A DNA stretch of 43,526 nt from Candidatus Woesearchaeota archaeon CG10_big_fil_rev_8_21_14_0_10_32_9 (GCA_002762915.1 PCYF01000015.1:1-43526), one strand, 5' to 3'. Counted from the first letter of the stretch, positions 8,525 to 17,533 are shown. Program-made: numbers and translations. The notes: a model not told the origin generated them from the letters alone.

Positions 8525-9703
8525 TTAATAATTAAGTTCATAAGCAATTATCTTTAAAGTGACCGGAACCCCATTAAGTTCTTTTCTGAAATTTTTAGTT
8601 ATAAGATTCTTAATATTATCTCCTCCTACAGTGAACTGAGGGCTTTCTCTTATTACAACTGCTCCTTCACAACAAGAAACTCCTTTGATATGTGTTGCAT
8701 TTATTCTTTCAAGAGTTACAAAGCTTCCTGCAGCTACTCCTTCACAGACATCTCCGATAAAGCCATATGTTGGATCGATTTGGAAGTAACATCCGTTTTC
8801 TTCATGACAATTTGATCTACAAATGTTTGCACCATTTTCATCAGGAAGAGTACATTCTGCAGAACATGCAGCATAACTTAAAGGACAGTCAATTAAATTT
8901 TTTCCCGCAGCCAAATATATTTCTTTTTGAGTTGGTAAAAATCCTGCTGCCGAACATAATAACAAAACATTTCCTGCGGTAGCGTTCATTGAATAATAAC
9001 CATCATTCGAGGTCGATGTTGTTGATATTGCTGGATTTATATCTGATCTAATATTCACCATAGCATTGTCTATTAATTGATTAGTTTTTTTGTTATATGT
9101 TATTCCTGCTAATTGAACTGTACAATCGGGATCCGGACATTCATCACAACTTGCAGTTCTTGGAACTGATTCGCATATTGCTCTATATGCTTCAGGATAA
9201 TTTCCTGCAGTAATAGTTCTAGTACACGTAACATCTTGTGATTCTTGCCATATGCTTCCAGAAGAATTCAAATCTTCTGCAGTTTCTCCGTTATTTAATC
9301 TATATTCAACAAGCGCACAAGCTCCACCAATAACTGAGCAAGCCTGATTTCCTGTAGGATAATTAATAATATAGGAAGAGTTTACACTCGGCCTTGATAA
9401 TTCACTTATTTTCATTAGCACAGAGCTCTTAGTTAAATTTGATTCATTTAAACCGTCAGAATAAAAGGATGGACAAACACCATCTGAGACACCACATGCA
9501 AAACAAGTGTCACATAATTCAACTGCACCATATCCTGTAGTATTTACATTTTGACCACAAGTATAAACTCCAGTACATGCGCTTATGCTTATATCAGTGG
9601 AGGCATTAACATTTGAGGTATTTAAAAAAAGTGCAACACCAATCATTATAATAAAAATAACTCCAAAAATAATCCTATTCTGCAGAATATTTTCCTCACC
9701 CAT
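8525..9703 (-). CDS. cysteine-rich exported protein with a carboxypeptidase-regulatory-like domain
   Basis: An exported or membrane-anchored protein of 392 residues. The N-terminus carries one hydrophobic segment (RIIFGVIFIIMIGVALFL, residues 10-27). The exposed part has more than 20 cysteines, many in CxxC, CxxxC or CC arrangements (ELCDTCFACG, DECPDPDC, SCCEG). Around residues 195-275 a beta-sandwich of the carboxypeptidase regulatory/CNA-B type is visible (YNKKTNQLIDNAMVNI, then NDGYYSM, then AAGFLPTQKEIYL). It probably forms a disulfide-stabilised surface structure. A TATA-like ATTTAAATA lies about 28 bases upstream of ATG 9703, so the mRNA is probably leaderless. The pilin-like genes lie just downstream. 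Confidence 0.68.
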   Translation of the reverse strand: MGEENILQNRIIFGVIFIIMIGVALFLNTSNVNASTDISISACTGVYTCGQNVNTTGYGAVELCDTCFACGVSDGVCPSFYSDGLNESNLTKSSVLMKISELSRPSVNSSYIINYPTGNQACSVIGGACALVEYRLNNGETAEDLNSSGSIWQESQDVTCTRTITAGNYPEAYRAICESVPRTASCDECPDPDCTVQLAGITYNKKTNQLIDNAMVNIRSDINPAISTTSTSNDGYYSMNATAGNVLLLCSAAGFLPTQKEIYLAAGKNLIDCPLSYAACSAECTLPDENGANICRSNCHEENGCYFQIDPTYGFIGDVCEGVAAGSFVTLERINATHIKGVSCCEGAVVIRESPQFTVGGDNIKNLITKNFRKELNGVPVTLKIIAYELNY

Positions 9704-9810
9704 TATACTCTTTGCTTCAAACAGTTATTTAAATGTTTTGCTTAATCTTTACAGTGGCAATTTGTTTAAAACCCAAAAGCTTATATAGTACAAGCATCAA
9801 GAATTAATCC

Positions 9811-10008
9811 ATGGGTCAACAAGAAGTTTATGACTTTCTCTGTAAGAATAAAAACAAGTGGTTTACTTCGAAGGAGATAAGTGAAGCTCTAGGTGTGAGC
9901 ATTGGTTCTGTTACAATGTCTTTAAAAAAATTAAGAAAGACTAACATAATAAAATACAAAAATACTGGAAAAAGAAATACTTATTCTTACAAGGTAAGTG
10001 GTAAATAA
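9811..10008 (+). CDS. small winged-helix DNA-binding protein
   Basis: A 65-residue protein that is almost nothing but an HTH/winged helix: WFTSKEISEALGVSIGSVTM, then SLKKLRKTNIIKYKNTGKRN. It probably binds DNA as a dimer, with unknown targets. TTATATAG at 9781-9788 lies 25 bases before the ATG, so the mRNA should be leaderless. It sits divergent from the Cys-rich/pilin-like genes, which makes those genes candidate targets. Confidence 0.75.
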   Translation: MGQQEVYDFLCKNKNKWFTSKEISEALGVSIGSVTMSLKKLRKTNIIKYKNTGKRNTYSYKVSGK

Positions 10009-10088
10009 ATTCCTAATTTCCCCGATAACGCAAATTTTCTAGAAAGTTTTATAAAAAAATTACTTTACTTATTAGTTAGTGATTGTAA

Positions 10089-12029
10089 ATGTCAAAAAAC
10101 AAAATAAACTTAGTTTTTCCAGATGGTTCAAAGAAAGAATTTGATGCAGGAATTACTGGAACGACAATCACTCAAGGCATCAGCGAAGGTCTTCTAAGAA
10201 AAGCCGTTGGCATTAAATTAAATAATACATTGTTTGATCTAAATGCTCCACTCAGTGAATCAGGGGATTTCAAAATTTTAACGTTTGAAGATGAAGAAGG
10301 AAAAACTATTTTCAGACATTCTTCTGCACATCTAATGGCTCAAGCATTAGTGCGAGTTTTTCCCGAGGCAAAATTAACAATAGGTCCTGTTGTTTCTGAG
10401 GGATTTTATTATGATGTTGATCATCCTCCTTTCAAACCAGAAGATCTTATCAAAATAGAAGAAGAAATGAAAAAGATCGTCAAAGAAGATATAGAAATAA
10501 AAAGAAAAGAAATTAGCACAAAAGAAGCATTAAAGTTATTTTCTGGAAACGATTACAAACAAGAAATAATAAAAAATATTGAAGAGTTCGGAGAAGGTAA
10601 AACAGAAAAATCTGATACTGTCTCACTTTACACCCAAGGTGAATTTTTCGATCTTTGTAGAGGACCTCATCTTCCTAGAACAGGAATGATTAAAGCATTC
10701 AAACTTTTAAAAGTTGCGGGTGCTTATTGGCGGGGCGATTCAAAAAATAAACAACTTCAAAGAGTTTATGGAATTAGTTTCCCTGATAAAAAAGAGTTAA
10801 CCTCTTACTTAACTTTAATTGAAGAAGCTGAAAAGCGAGATCATAGAAAATTAGGAAAAGCTTTAGATTTATTTCAATTTCACGAATATAGTCCCGGCTC
10901 TCCTTTCTTTTTCCCAAAAGGTGCAGCAATGTACAATGAACTGTTGACTTTTGTTAGAAGCGAGTATAAAAAAAGAGGATATGATGAAGTTATTACTCCT
11001 TTAATCTATGACAAAGCACTATGGGAAATTTCAGGTCATTGGGAACATTATAAAGAAGACATGTTTCTTCTAAATGTTGACGGTAGAGAATTCTCACTTA
11101 AGCCAATGAATTGTCCTAGTCATTTATTAATGTATAAAACAAAAACTAAGAGTTACAGAGATTTACCCTGGAGAGTTGCTGACTTTGCACCATTACACAG
11201 AAATGAATTAAAAGGAGTTTTAGGTGGATTAACAAGAGTAAGAAAATTCAGCCAAGACGATGCACATATTTTTTGCACCGAAGATCAAATGCAAGACGAA
11301 ATTTTTGCTTTGCTTGATTTCGTTGATTACGTTTATACAAAAGTCTTTGAAATGACTTATAAAATAAGCATTGGAACTAAACCAGAAAAAGCAATGGGTT
11401 CTGACGCATTATGGGAAAAAGCTGAACACGCATTGATTTCATCCTTAGACTCAAAAAAGATTCCTTTCAAAATAAGCAAAGGAGATGGAGCATTTTATGG
11501 ACCTAAAATAGATATTAGAATAACTGATGCACTAAATAGAGAATGGCAGTGTGCAACAATCCAGTTAGATTTTCAAATGCCCTTAAGATTTGATGCAACA
11601 TATGAAGGCCAAGATGGTTCTAAGCATACTCCTTTAATGATTCACAGAGCGATTTTGGGATCACTTGAACGATTTCTTGGAATTCTTGTTGAGCACTTTG
11701 CAGGAAGATTCCCTTTGTGGTTAAGTCCAATTCAAGTTAAACTTTTAACCATATCAGAAAGGCATGAAGTTTTTGCAGACAGTGTTTATGAAAAGTTATC
11801 AAATCAAAATATAAGAGTTGAGAAAGATTATAGATCTGAATCAATCAATAAGAAAGTTAGAGATGCTCAACTAGAACAAGCAAATTACATTGTTGTTATC
11901 GGTGACAAAGAACAAGAGTCTGAAAGCGTCAATGTTAGAACCAGATCAGGTTCGATTCTTGGTGCAAAAAAAACAGAACAGTTCATAGCTGAACTTCTTG
12001 AAGAAATAAAAAATAAAAGAATAAGCTGA
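10089..12029 (+). CDS. thrS: threonyl-tRNA synthetase, bacterial-type domain layout
   Basis: This enzyme charges tRNA-Thr. The 646-residue protein has an N-terminal TGS domain (residues 1-65), then the second-additional/editing domain with HSSAH (residues about 77-81) and CRGPHLP. The class II core follows, with MNCPSHLLMY, LHRNELKGVLGGLTRVRKFSQDDAHIF and MIHRAILGSLERF. A C-terminal anticodon-binding domain begins near LWLSPIQVKLL. The HxxxH plus CRGPHL editing domain is the form used by bacteria and eukaryotes; most archaea have a D-aminoacyl-tRNA deacylase-like editing domain instead. A weak TATA-like TTTTATAAAA lies about 40 bases upstream. Confidence 0.95.
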   Translation: MSKNKINLVFPDGSKKEFDAGITGTTITQGISEGLLRKAVGIKLNNTLFDLNAPLSESGDFKILTFEDEEGKTIFRHSSAHLMAQALVRVFPEAKLTIGPVVSEGFYYDVDHPPFKPEDLIKIEEEMKKIVKEDIEIKRKEISTKEALKLFSGNDYKQEIIKNIEEFGEGKTEKSDTVSLYTQGEFFDLCRGPHLPRTGMIKAFKLLKVAGAYWRGDSKNKQLQRVYGISFPDKKELTSYLTLIEEAEKRDHRKLGKALDLFQFHEYSPGSPFFFPKGAAMYNELLTFVRSEYKKRGYDEVITPLIYDKALWEISGHWEHYKEDMFLLNVDGREFSLKPMNCPSHLLMYKTKTKSYRDLPWRVADFAPLHRNELKGVLGGLTRVRKFSQDDAHIFCTEDQMQDEIFALLDFVDYVYTKVFEMTYKISIGTKPEKAMGSDALWEKAEHALISSLDSKKIPFKISKGDGAFYGPKIDIRITDALNREWQCATIQLDFQMPLRFDATYEGQDGSKHTPLMIHRAILGSLERFLGILVEHFAGRFPLWLSPIQVKLLTISERHEVFADSVYEKLSNQNIRVEKDYRSESINKKVRDAQLEQANYIVVIGDKEQESESVNVRTRSGSILGAKKTEQFIAELLEEIKNKRIS

Positions 12030-12033
12030 GCTT

Positions 12034-12240
12034 TTACCTTCTTTTTTTAGGTTTTTCAGCAGAATCAAAAGCTTTTTCATAGGCGTCATCGCCTTCAAGT
12101 TCTTTTTTTGCTTTTTCTTTATGTTCTTCGTATCCCGCCATAAAACCTTCTTCTTCAGGAGAAATTTCGTCGTTTTCGACTAAATCTTCTCTAGCTTCAT
12201 CATCGTATACTTCTTCCAAACCGTCTTCTTCTCGTTCCAT
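12034..12240 (-). CDS. small, very acidic protein of unknown function
   Basis: A 68-residue protein with a Glu/Asp-rich body and a basic KPKKRR tail. No known domain is recognised and it may be disordered. The reading frame is credible because TATATAAATT (12261-12270) lies 25 bases before the ATG, and the gene fits neatly behind thrS in convergent orientation. It may be a chaperone-like or nucleic-acid-associated tail protein, but nothing in the sequence decides this. Confidence 0.6.
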   Translation of the reverse strand: MEREEDGLEEVYDDEAREDLVENDEISPEEEGFMAGYEEHKEKAKKELEGDDAYEKAFDSAEKPKKRR

Positions 12241-12326
12241 TTACTGCATCCTTTTTGGTAAATTTATATATTTTTCGTAATATCTTTTCACAAGTACAAA
12301 TGAAGCCCTTTCTCTCTAAATGCAAA

Positions 12327-12336
12327 TATTTATATA
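12327..12336 (+). promoter_or_regulatory. TATA box for the small zinc-ribbon gene
   Basis: ATTTATATAG predicts transcription from about 12358, leaving a leader of roughly 30 bases with GAGGTG at 12381-12386. This gap also holds the divergent TATA for the acidic protein. Confidence 0.55.
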
Positions 12337-12390
12337 GGCTCAAATGCGTTTCAGGGACAGAATATATGAACATAGGACAAGAGGTGCCTT

Positions 12391-12534
12391 ATGAGTAATA
12401 TTAGATGTGACAAATGCGGTTCAGAAATGAGAAAAACTGGTAAAATGAATTCTGGGAATTCTGTTTTTAGCGAGTATACTTGTGTTAAATGCATAAACAA
12501 GAAAGTTTTGTGTGAAGGAGTAATAAGAGTTTAA
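12391..12534 (+). CDS. small zinc-ribbon protein (47 residues)
   Basis: This short gene encodes MSNIRCDKCGSEM at its start and CVKC near its middle, which gives two CxxC knuckles about 25 residues apart, the hallmark of a zinc ribbon. A third Cys lies near the C-terminus. GAGGTG is spaced four bases before the ATG, and the stop is followed after one base by the next small gene. Its role is unknown; it could be an RNA- or DNA-binding or assembly factor. Confidence 0.72.
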   Translation: MSNIRCDKCGSEMRKTGKMNSGNSVFSEYTCVKCINKKVLCEGVIRV

Positions 12535-12535
12535 A

Positions 12536-12685
12536 ATGGTAAACGGAGTAGATTTATCTGATTTAAAAAAAGTATTTGAGGACATTGGATCATATTTTAC
12601 AAATTTAGATAGTTTAGGTAAAGCTGCTTGGATAATGATCACAGTAGGAATTATTCTATTAGTTGTTGGCGCTTTTTTCTGGTAA
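12536..12685 (+). CDS. small single-pass membrane protein (49 residues)
   Basis: The protein starts with a polar, amphipathic stretch of about 30 residues (MVNGVDLSDLKKVFEDIG). It ends in one hydrophobic helix (AAWIMITVGIILLVVGAFFW). It starts one base after the zinc-ribbon stop, so the two genes are probably translated together. The function is unknown. The tail-anchored layout suggests a membrane-associated partner or regulator. Confidence 0.6.
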   Translation: MVNGVDLSDLKKVFEDIGSYFTNLDSLGKAAWIMITVGIILLVVGAFFW

Positions 12686-12753
12686 TTATTTGGACATTCT
12701 CCTCAGTTAAATTAGAAAGTTTTAAATAGAATGTTTGCTGAGGTCTCTTAAAA

Positions 12754-12760
12754 GAGGGTG
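12754..12760 (+). promoter_or_regulatory. ribosome binding site that fixes the pilus-operon start
   Basis: GAGGGTG lies ten bases before ATG 12771. A TATA-like TTTTAAATAGA lies near 12718-12728, placing the transcript start near 12748. The in-frame upstream ATG at 12735 would precede the transcript. Confidence 0.5.
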
Positions 12761-12770
12761 TGGATTTTTA

Positions 12771-13229
12771 ATGATCGAACAGGAATCAAAGAGTGTTGAG
12801 ACTGGCGTCGATAGGCTAGTTCATTTCTTGAAAGATAAAGGAAAGGTAGAACTTAGAGAAGTTGCTATTTCCCTTAATGTTCCAGAAGCAGTTCTACAAA
12901 GGTGGATTGATTTTTTAGTAGAAGAGAAAATTATTGGATTAGAGTACAATTTTACAAAACCTTTGGTTTATTTAATTCAAAAGACAGAGGCTACTGCAGA
13001 AGATAAAGCAATTTCAAGAAAAGATTTTTTGGATTACAAAAAAGGATTCAAGGAACGTGCACAGAAGAGCTCTGTTCCTGTTGATAAAACCGAATATGTA
13101 TGGAGAAATCACGTTATTCAAAGATTAGAACTTATGAAAAAATTATTTTATATTGAAGCTGGAAAAAGAGGTCTAAAAAATGCTGACACATTGTGGCTTG
13201 AATATAAAAAGAGAGCGGCGGAGATGTAA
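12771..13229 (+). CDS. helical/HTH protein heading the type IV pilus-like operon
   Basis: A protein of about 152 residues. The N-terminal 70 residues look like a winged helix (FLKDKGKVELREVAISLNVPEAVLQRW, then IDFLVEEKIIGLEYNFTKPLVYL). A basic helical C-terminal half follows (YVWRNHVIQRLELMKKLFYIEAGKRGLKNADTLWLEYKKR would be one long stretch, seen here in two helices). It has no membrane segment. As the first gene before a coiled-coil protein, the ATPase and two TadC-like proteins, it may regulate or act in pilus assembly. The family is not recognised with confidence. Confidence 0.6.
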   Translation: MIEQESKSVETGVDRLVHFLKDKGKVELREVAISLNVPEAVLQRWIDFLVEEKIIGLEYNFTKPLVYLIQKTEATAEDKAISRKDFLDYKKGFKERAQKSSVPVDKTEYVWRNHVIQRLELMKKLFYIEAGKRGLKNADTLWLEYKKRAAEM

Positions 13230-13232
13230 GTA

Positions 13233-14219
13233 ATGACTGGAACAGAAATAGATTTAGAGAGGTTTTTCGAACAAGACATGGTAGAATTTCTTGATAGAAA
13301 AAGAGCTCTTCAAAATACAGGTTCCGTAGATAATAATAGTTTAAGTGATCCTTCTGAAATGATCGATGCTTTAGCAAAAAACAATGTGGCTTTAGCAAGT
13401 AAACTTCTTGAAAATACAATAGACAAATACAATCATCTTTCTTCGGCAGATGTATACAAAGAAATTTATTTCAACAGAATTTTAGAATTAACAAGACTTA
13501 TTTCAGAATTTATAAGATTAAATCCTCAACCAAGCAAATTAAAAGAAGATCTTGAATTACTTCATCAATCTAGACAGTTAGATCAGGGACCGATTGATAA
13601 AATAACAGTTTTTGAAAGCAGACATGAAGCTAGGGAAGAAAAATTAAAACTCCAAAGAGATAGAGAATTAACTTTCAGAGAGCACCTTGAGGATAAATTA
13701 AAAATAATCAATAAAAATCTATTTTTGAGTATTAGAAAAAAGGACGTTCCGACCTCAATAAAATATTACGAAGAAATGAAGATTTGTTTTGAACAATATC
13801 CTCCTTCTTTTGCAGAAAGAAAAAAAGAATTATACAATGATCTTCTAGCTTATTTTATGCAGCTGCAGAAGTTGAGAAAAGATGTTGTAGAAGATGCTAA
13901 AAGACATGAAGAAGATACAAAAAGATTACTTGCAAGCGTTAAAGATAATGCGCAAAAATATTTAAGAGCAAATGAAATTGAGGGAATAATTAATAAAATA
14001 AAAATAGATGTTAAGAATTCAGATTTTAATGCTGCTCGTGCTAAAATTATAGAATTGAAACATATTGCAAGCAGTATTCCTGATGAATATAAACATGTAA
14101 GATCCATATTAAATGCAAAAATAGACATTATTAATCAGAGAGTTGAATTTGTTAAAAGATTAAAAGAGAAGGGGGCACAGGCACCTGTAACTCAGGGTCA
14201 AGTGATGCAACATGGTTGA
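13233..14219 (+). CDS. coiled-coil protein of the pilus-like operon
   Basis: A 328-residue, highly charged, almost entirely helical protein without membrane segments. Heptad-like stretches occur throughout (for example KLQRDRELTFREHLEDKL and the region near EEDTKRLLASVKDNAQKYL). The C-terminal tail is Gln-rich (APVTQGQVMQHG). Its stop overlaps the ATPase gene by eight bases, which indicates translational coupling and a shared task. It may be a cytoplasmic scaffold or adaptor for the assembly ATPase; the family is unknown. Confidence 0.6.
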   Translation: MTGTEIDLERFFEQDMVEFLDRKRALQNTGSVDNNSLSDPSEMIDALAKNNVALASKLLENTIDKYNHLSSADVYKEIYFNRILELTRLISEFIRLNPQPSKLKEDLELLHQSRQLDQGPIDKITVFESRHEAREEKLKLQRDRELTFREHLEDKLKIINKNLFLSIRKKDVPTSIKYYEEMKICFEQYPPSFAERKKELYNDLLAYFMQLQKLRKDVVEDAKRHEEDTKRLLASVKDNAQKYLRANEIEGIINKIKIDVKNSDFNAARAKIIELKHIASSIPDEYKHVRSILNAKIDIINQRVEFVKRLKEKGAQAPVTQGQVMQHG

Positions 14220-15669
14220 AGTTAAACGAAAATTATTGGACAAATATTCTTTAAATGCAAACGGAATCAAAGTAGATGTAGAAATAATTACAAGAGATGA
14301 TAAATATGTTCCTCAATATATTATTTCTTTAACAAATATTTCTGATACAACTAAAATTGTTTTAGAAAAAATTAGAGAAGAGTTCATTTCTAAATTAGAT
14401 CTAGAAGAGATTGAAAGAAGTAGACAAGAAGATATTGACAGCATGAAGAAAAAATTTACAGTTAGTTTATCTAAATTAATAAGCAAGTATTTTCCTGAAT
14501 CCAATGAAGATACGAAAAATACTCTTATTGATTATTTGCTTGAAGAAAACTTAGGTCTTGGTAAAATTGAATTATTGTTAAAAGATGCGAATTTAGAAGA
14601 AATTGTTATCAATAATCACGTTGATCCTGTTTGGGTTTATCACAAGAAATTCGGTTGGCTTGAAACAAATATTAAAATGGTTACAGAAGCCAGAATTAGA
14701 CATTATTCGACTATGATTGCTAGAGACGTTAATAAAGAAATTACTGTTCTTAATCCTTTACTTGACGCACACTTGATGACTGGAGACAGAGTAAACGCAA
14801 CGCTTTATCCTATTTCTACAAAAGGTAACACTATAACCATAAGAAAGTTCGCAGAAGATCCTTGGACAATTACTAAATTTATAGAAGCAAATACAATCAG
14901 TGCTGCAGCTGCTGCAATTATTTGGTTAGGAATTCAATATGAATTGTCCATTCTAATTGCGGGAGGAACAGGTTCTGGAAAAACATCTATGTTAAACGTA
15001 ATTAGTAATTTCTTTCCTCCAAATCAAAGAATTATTTCAATTGAAGATACTCGTGAATTGGAATTAGCTAAGAATCTTCACTGGGTTCCTATGGAAACAA
15101 GAATGGCCAACCCAGAAGGAAAAGGTGGAGTTACTATGCTTGATTTGCTTGTAAACAGTTTAAGAATGAGACCAGATAGAATTCTAGTAGGAGAAATTAG
15201 AAGAAAGCAAGAAGCTGAAGTATTAATGGAAGCTATGCATACTGGACACTCAGTATATGCAACTATTCACGCAAATACTGCTGATGAAACAATAACAAGA
15301 CTTACTAATCCTCCAATTGATATTCCTAAAGCAATGTTGTCTTCTCTCGGATTGATTCTTGTTCAGAACAGAAATAGAAGAACTGGAAAAAGAAGAACAT
15401 TTCAAATCGCGGAAGTTACAAAAGCAGGAGATCCTAATGTTATGATTCAACTAAATGCAATTGATGATATTCACGAGCAAGTTAATGATTCTCAAGTTGT
15501 ATTCAAGTTGATTTCACTATACACCGGAATAACTAATGATCAGATAATTTATGATTTAAAGCAAAAAGAACAAATTCTTAATTGGCTTGTTAAAAAGAAG
15601 ATTTATGATATTAATGATATTGGAAGAATTATGGCAAATTATTATACTGGAAAATTAAAGTTGGTTTGA
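14212..15669 (+). CDS. type II/IV secretion system ATPase (GspE/FlaI/TadA-like)
   Basis: A cytoplasmic ATPase that drives assembly of type IV pilus-like filaments. In this 485-residue protein the N-terminal domain leads to the core with LGLGKIELLLKDANLEEIVIN. Walker A is AGGTGSGKTS, near residues 250-259. The Asp box is SIEDTRELEL. Walker B and the following loop read RPDRILVGEIR. The His box is HTGHSVYATIHANT. The arginines MRPDR and the CpaF-like order are typical of archaeal pilus ATPases. The C-terminal tail is archaeal in character. The next gene starts within or right after its stop. Confidence 0.92.
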   Translation: MVEVKRKLLDKYSLNANGIKVDVEIITRDDKYVPQYIISLTNISDTTKIVLEKIREEFISKLDLEEIERSRQEDIDSMKKKFTVSLSKLISKYFPESNEDTKNTLIDYLLEENLGLGKIELLLKDANLEEIVINNHVDPVWVYHKKFGWLETNIKMVTEARIRHYSTMIARDVNKEITVLNPLLDAHLMTGDRVNATLYPISTKGNTITIRKFAEDPWTITKFIEANTISAAAAAIIWLGIQYELSILIAGGTGSGKTSMLNVISNFFPPNQRIISIEDTRELELAKNLHWVPMETRMANPEGKGGVTMLDLLVNSLRMRPDRILVGEIRRKQEAEVLMEAMHTGHSVYATIHANTADETITRLTNPPIDIPKAMLSSLGLILVQNRNRRTGKRRTFQIAEVTKAGDPNVMIQLNAIDDIHEQVNDSQVVFKLISLYTGITNDQIIYDLKQKEQILNWLVKKKIYDINDIGRIMANYYTGKLKLV

Positions 15670-15674
15670 ATAAC

Positions 15675-16484
15675 ATGAGTCTAGCAGCAGCACTTGTAGC
15701 AAGAAATCCTGAACTTAAAAAAAAGCTTAGAATGGCAAGACTAGATGTAACTCCGGAAGAGTTTGTTAAACAAAGTATAAGTATGACTTTAGGAATGAGC
15801 TTTTCCTTGACTGTTATTTTATTTTTCCTATTTGATAAATCAGGAGGGCCTGTATTTTTATTACCCTTCATCTTTTTAATATTTCTGTCAGTATTTTATA
15901 GATTTAATATGTTAAAAATTAATTCTAGAATAAATAAACGAAAGAAGGATATAGATAAGGATGTTTTGTTTGCAGGAAGATATTTGCTTGTTAAACTTAA
16001 TTCTGGAGAACCTTTAATGAATGCATTAATCGATGCTGCATCTAGTTATGGAATTGCAAATCAACATTTCAAAGAGATTGTTAAAGATATAGAAATGGGC
16101 AAACCAATTGAACGTGCTCTTACAGAAGCAGCAGAATATTCTCCTTCTGCAAAATTTAGAAAGATTTTATTTCAAATTGGAAACGCACTTAAAATAGGAA
16201 TAGACGTAACCCAGTTTTTAGATGCAACACTTAATGAGATTGCAGATGAACAATTAATTGAAATTAACAGATATGGAAAGAAACTAAGCAGCATTACATT
16301 ATTTTACATGTTGTTTGCAGTAGTATTGCCTAGTCTTGGATTAACTATTTTCATAATTATTGCTAGTATGGCATCCATTCAAGTTGATGCAACTTTTTTC
16401 GGAGTTATACTTTTTTTCCTAGCAATACTTCAAGGAATGTTCCTTATTGTATATAGAAGTTCGAGACCAAATATTAATTTGTGA
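15675..16484 (+). CDS. TadC/GspF-like pilus assembly membrane protein (first copy)
   Basis: This integral membrane platform protein of about 269 residues pairs with the ATPase. Two hydrophobic segments lie near the N-terminus (SFSLTVILFFLF and FLLPFIFLIFLSVFY). A T2SSF domain of helical hairpins follows (LLVKLNSGEPLMNALIDAAS to LDATLNEIADEQ). Two more membrane helices close the protein (FYMLFAVVLPSLGLTIFIII and FFGVILFFLAILQGMFLIVY). A TTG at 15666 overlaps the ATPase stop and could be the start; I prefer the ATG three codons later. Paired TadC-like proteins are usual in archaeal pilus operons. Confidence 0.85.
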   Translation: MSLAAALVARNPELKKKLRMARLDVTPEEFVKQSISMTLGMSFSLTVILFFLFDKSGGPVFLLPFIFLIFLSVFYRFNMLKINSRINKRKKDIDKDVLFAGRYLLVKLNSGEPLMNALIDAASSYGIANQHFKEIVKDIEMGKPIERALTEAAEYSPSAKFRKILFQIGNALKIGIDVTQFLDATLNEIADEQLIEINRYGKKLSSITLFYMLFAVVLPSLGLTIFIIIASMASIQVDATFFGVILFFLAILQGMFLIVYRSSRPNINL

Positions 16485-17533
16485 TTAAAATGATGATTGA
16501 CAGAGAACAAACAGAGGATTTTTTAGAGGAGCTTGGCAAATCTTTCGTTCCGAATAAATATCGACCAACTCTTCGTTTATATTTAGCAAAAGGTGGACTT
16601 TACTCAGTTCCTTACAAGGCATTCACAATTCTTTTTTTCCTAGTGGTTGCGGGCACTGCTGCAATTTATTTTGGATTTAATATTTTCAGTTTTATCTCAG
16701 ATAATGCGCCCGTTGTAGTTGGAATATACGCATTTCTATTCTGGACTTTGTGCACCACAATTTTAACAATTGTAATTATGGCAGGATTTTACTTTTACAT
16801 AAACATGAAAATTTATGGAAGAATGAAAGATATTGAACTTGTTCTTCCTGATTATCTAATACTTGTATCAACTAATTTGAAAGGAGGTTTATCGTTTGAA
16901 CGTTCTTTGTGGTCTTCAATTAAACCTGAATTCGGAATTCTTGCAGATGAAATGAGTTATGTTTCAAAAAGAGTAATGACTGGAAGTGATCTTTCTGAAG
17001 CTTTAATGGAATTCTCACAGAAATATGATTCTCCTACTCTTAAAAGAACTCTTAGCATCATCGTTGGAGAACTTGAAAGTGGAGGTAAGATTGCGAGCGT
17101 TCTTGATCAATCCATTGATATTCTTAGAAAAACTAAATTAATCAAAGACGAAATGGCCGCTAATACTTTAATGTTCACAATTTTTATTGGTGCAATTGTT
17201 ATGGTTATTAGTCCGTTGCTTTTCGCTTTAGCATTTAATCTTCTTTCTATTTTAATTAATGTTATGACTCAAATTGCTCCCGCACTTCAGCAAGGAACAA
17301 GTAGTGTTCCGTTTAAATTTGAAGCTGGTTCGTTGAAGGTAGATGATTTTAAAGTTTTCTCCTCTTTAGCGTTGTCAATTATTTCCATCTTTGCATCCAT
17401 GATTCTTTCAATAATTCAAAGAGGAGATATTAAGAGCGGAGTTAGATATATTCCATTCTTCGTAGCTGTTGCAGTATTGTTATATCAATTCTTCTTAATA
17501 GTTCTAGGCGCAGTATTTACATCAATGATATAA
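16481..17533 (+). CDS. TadC/GspF-like pilus assembly membrane protein (second copy)
   Basis: A second platform protein of about 350 residues. The membrane helices are FTILFFLVVAGTAAIYFGF, GIYAFLFWTLCTTILTIVIM, a long C-terminal pair around LMFTIFIGAIVMVISPLLF, and two more helices at the end. The central T2SSF domain contains LVLPDYLILVSTNLKGGLSF and GELESGGKIASVLDQ. The start is GTG overlapping the previous stop as GTGA; ATG codons follow at 16490 and 16493. It is the last gene of the operon, and the first copy plus this one would form a heterodimeric membrane base. Confidence 0.85.
   Translation: MIKMMIDREQTEDFLEELGKSFVPNKYRPTLRLYLAKGGLYSVPYKAFTILFFLVVAGTAAIYFGFNIFSFISDNAPVVVGIYAFLFWTLCTTILTIVIMAGFYFYINMKIYGRMKDIELVLPDYLILVSTNLKGGLSFERSLWSSIKPEFGILADEMSYVSKRVMTGSDLSEALMEFSQKYDSPTLKRTLSIIVGELESGGKIASVLDQSIDILRKTKLIKDEMAANTLMFTIFIGAIVMVISPLLFALAFNLLSILINVMTQIAPALQQGTSSVPFKFEAGSLKVDDFKVFSSLALSIISIFASMILSIIQRGDIKSGVRYIPFFVAVAVLLYQFFLIVLGAVFTSMI

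Noticed and set aside
12421..12642. Minus-strand reading frame of 73 residues
   Set aside because: It lies antisense to two small plus-strand genes with a good ribosome binding site and clear zinc-ribbon and membrane-helix features.
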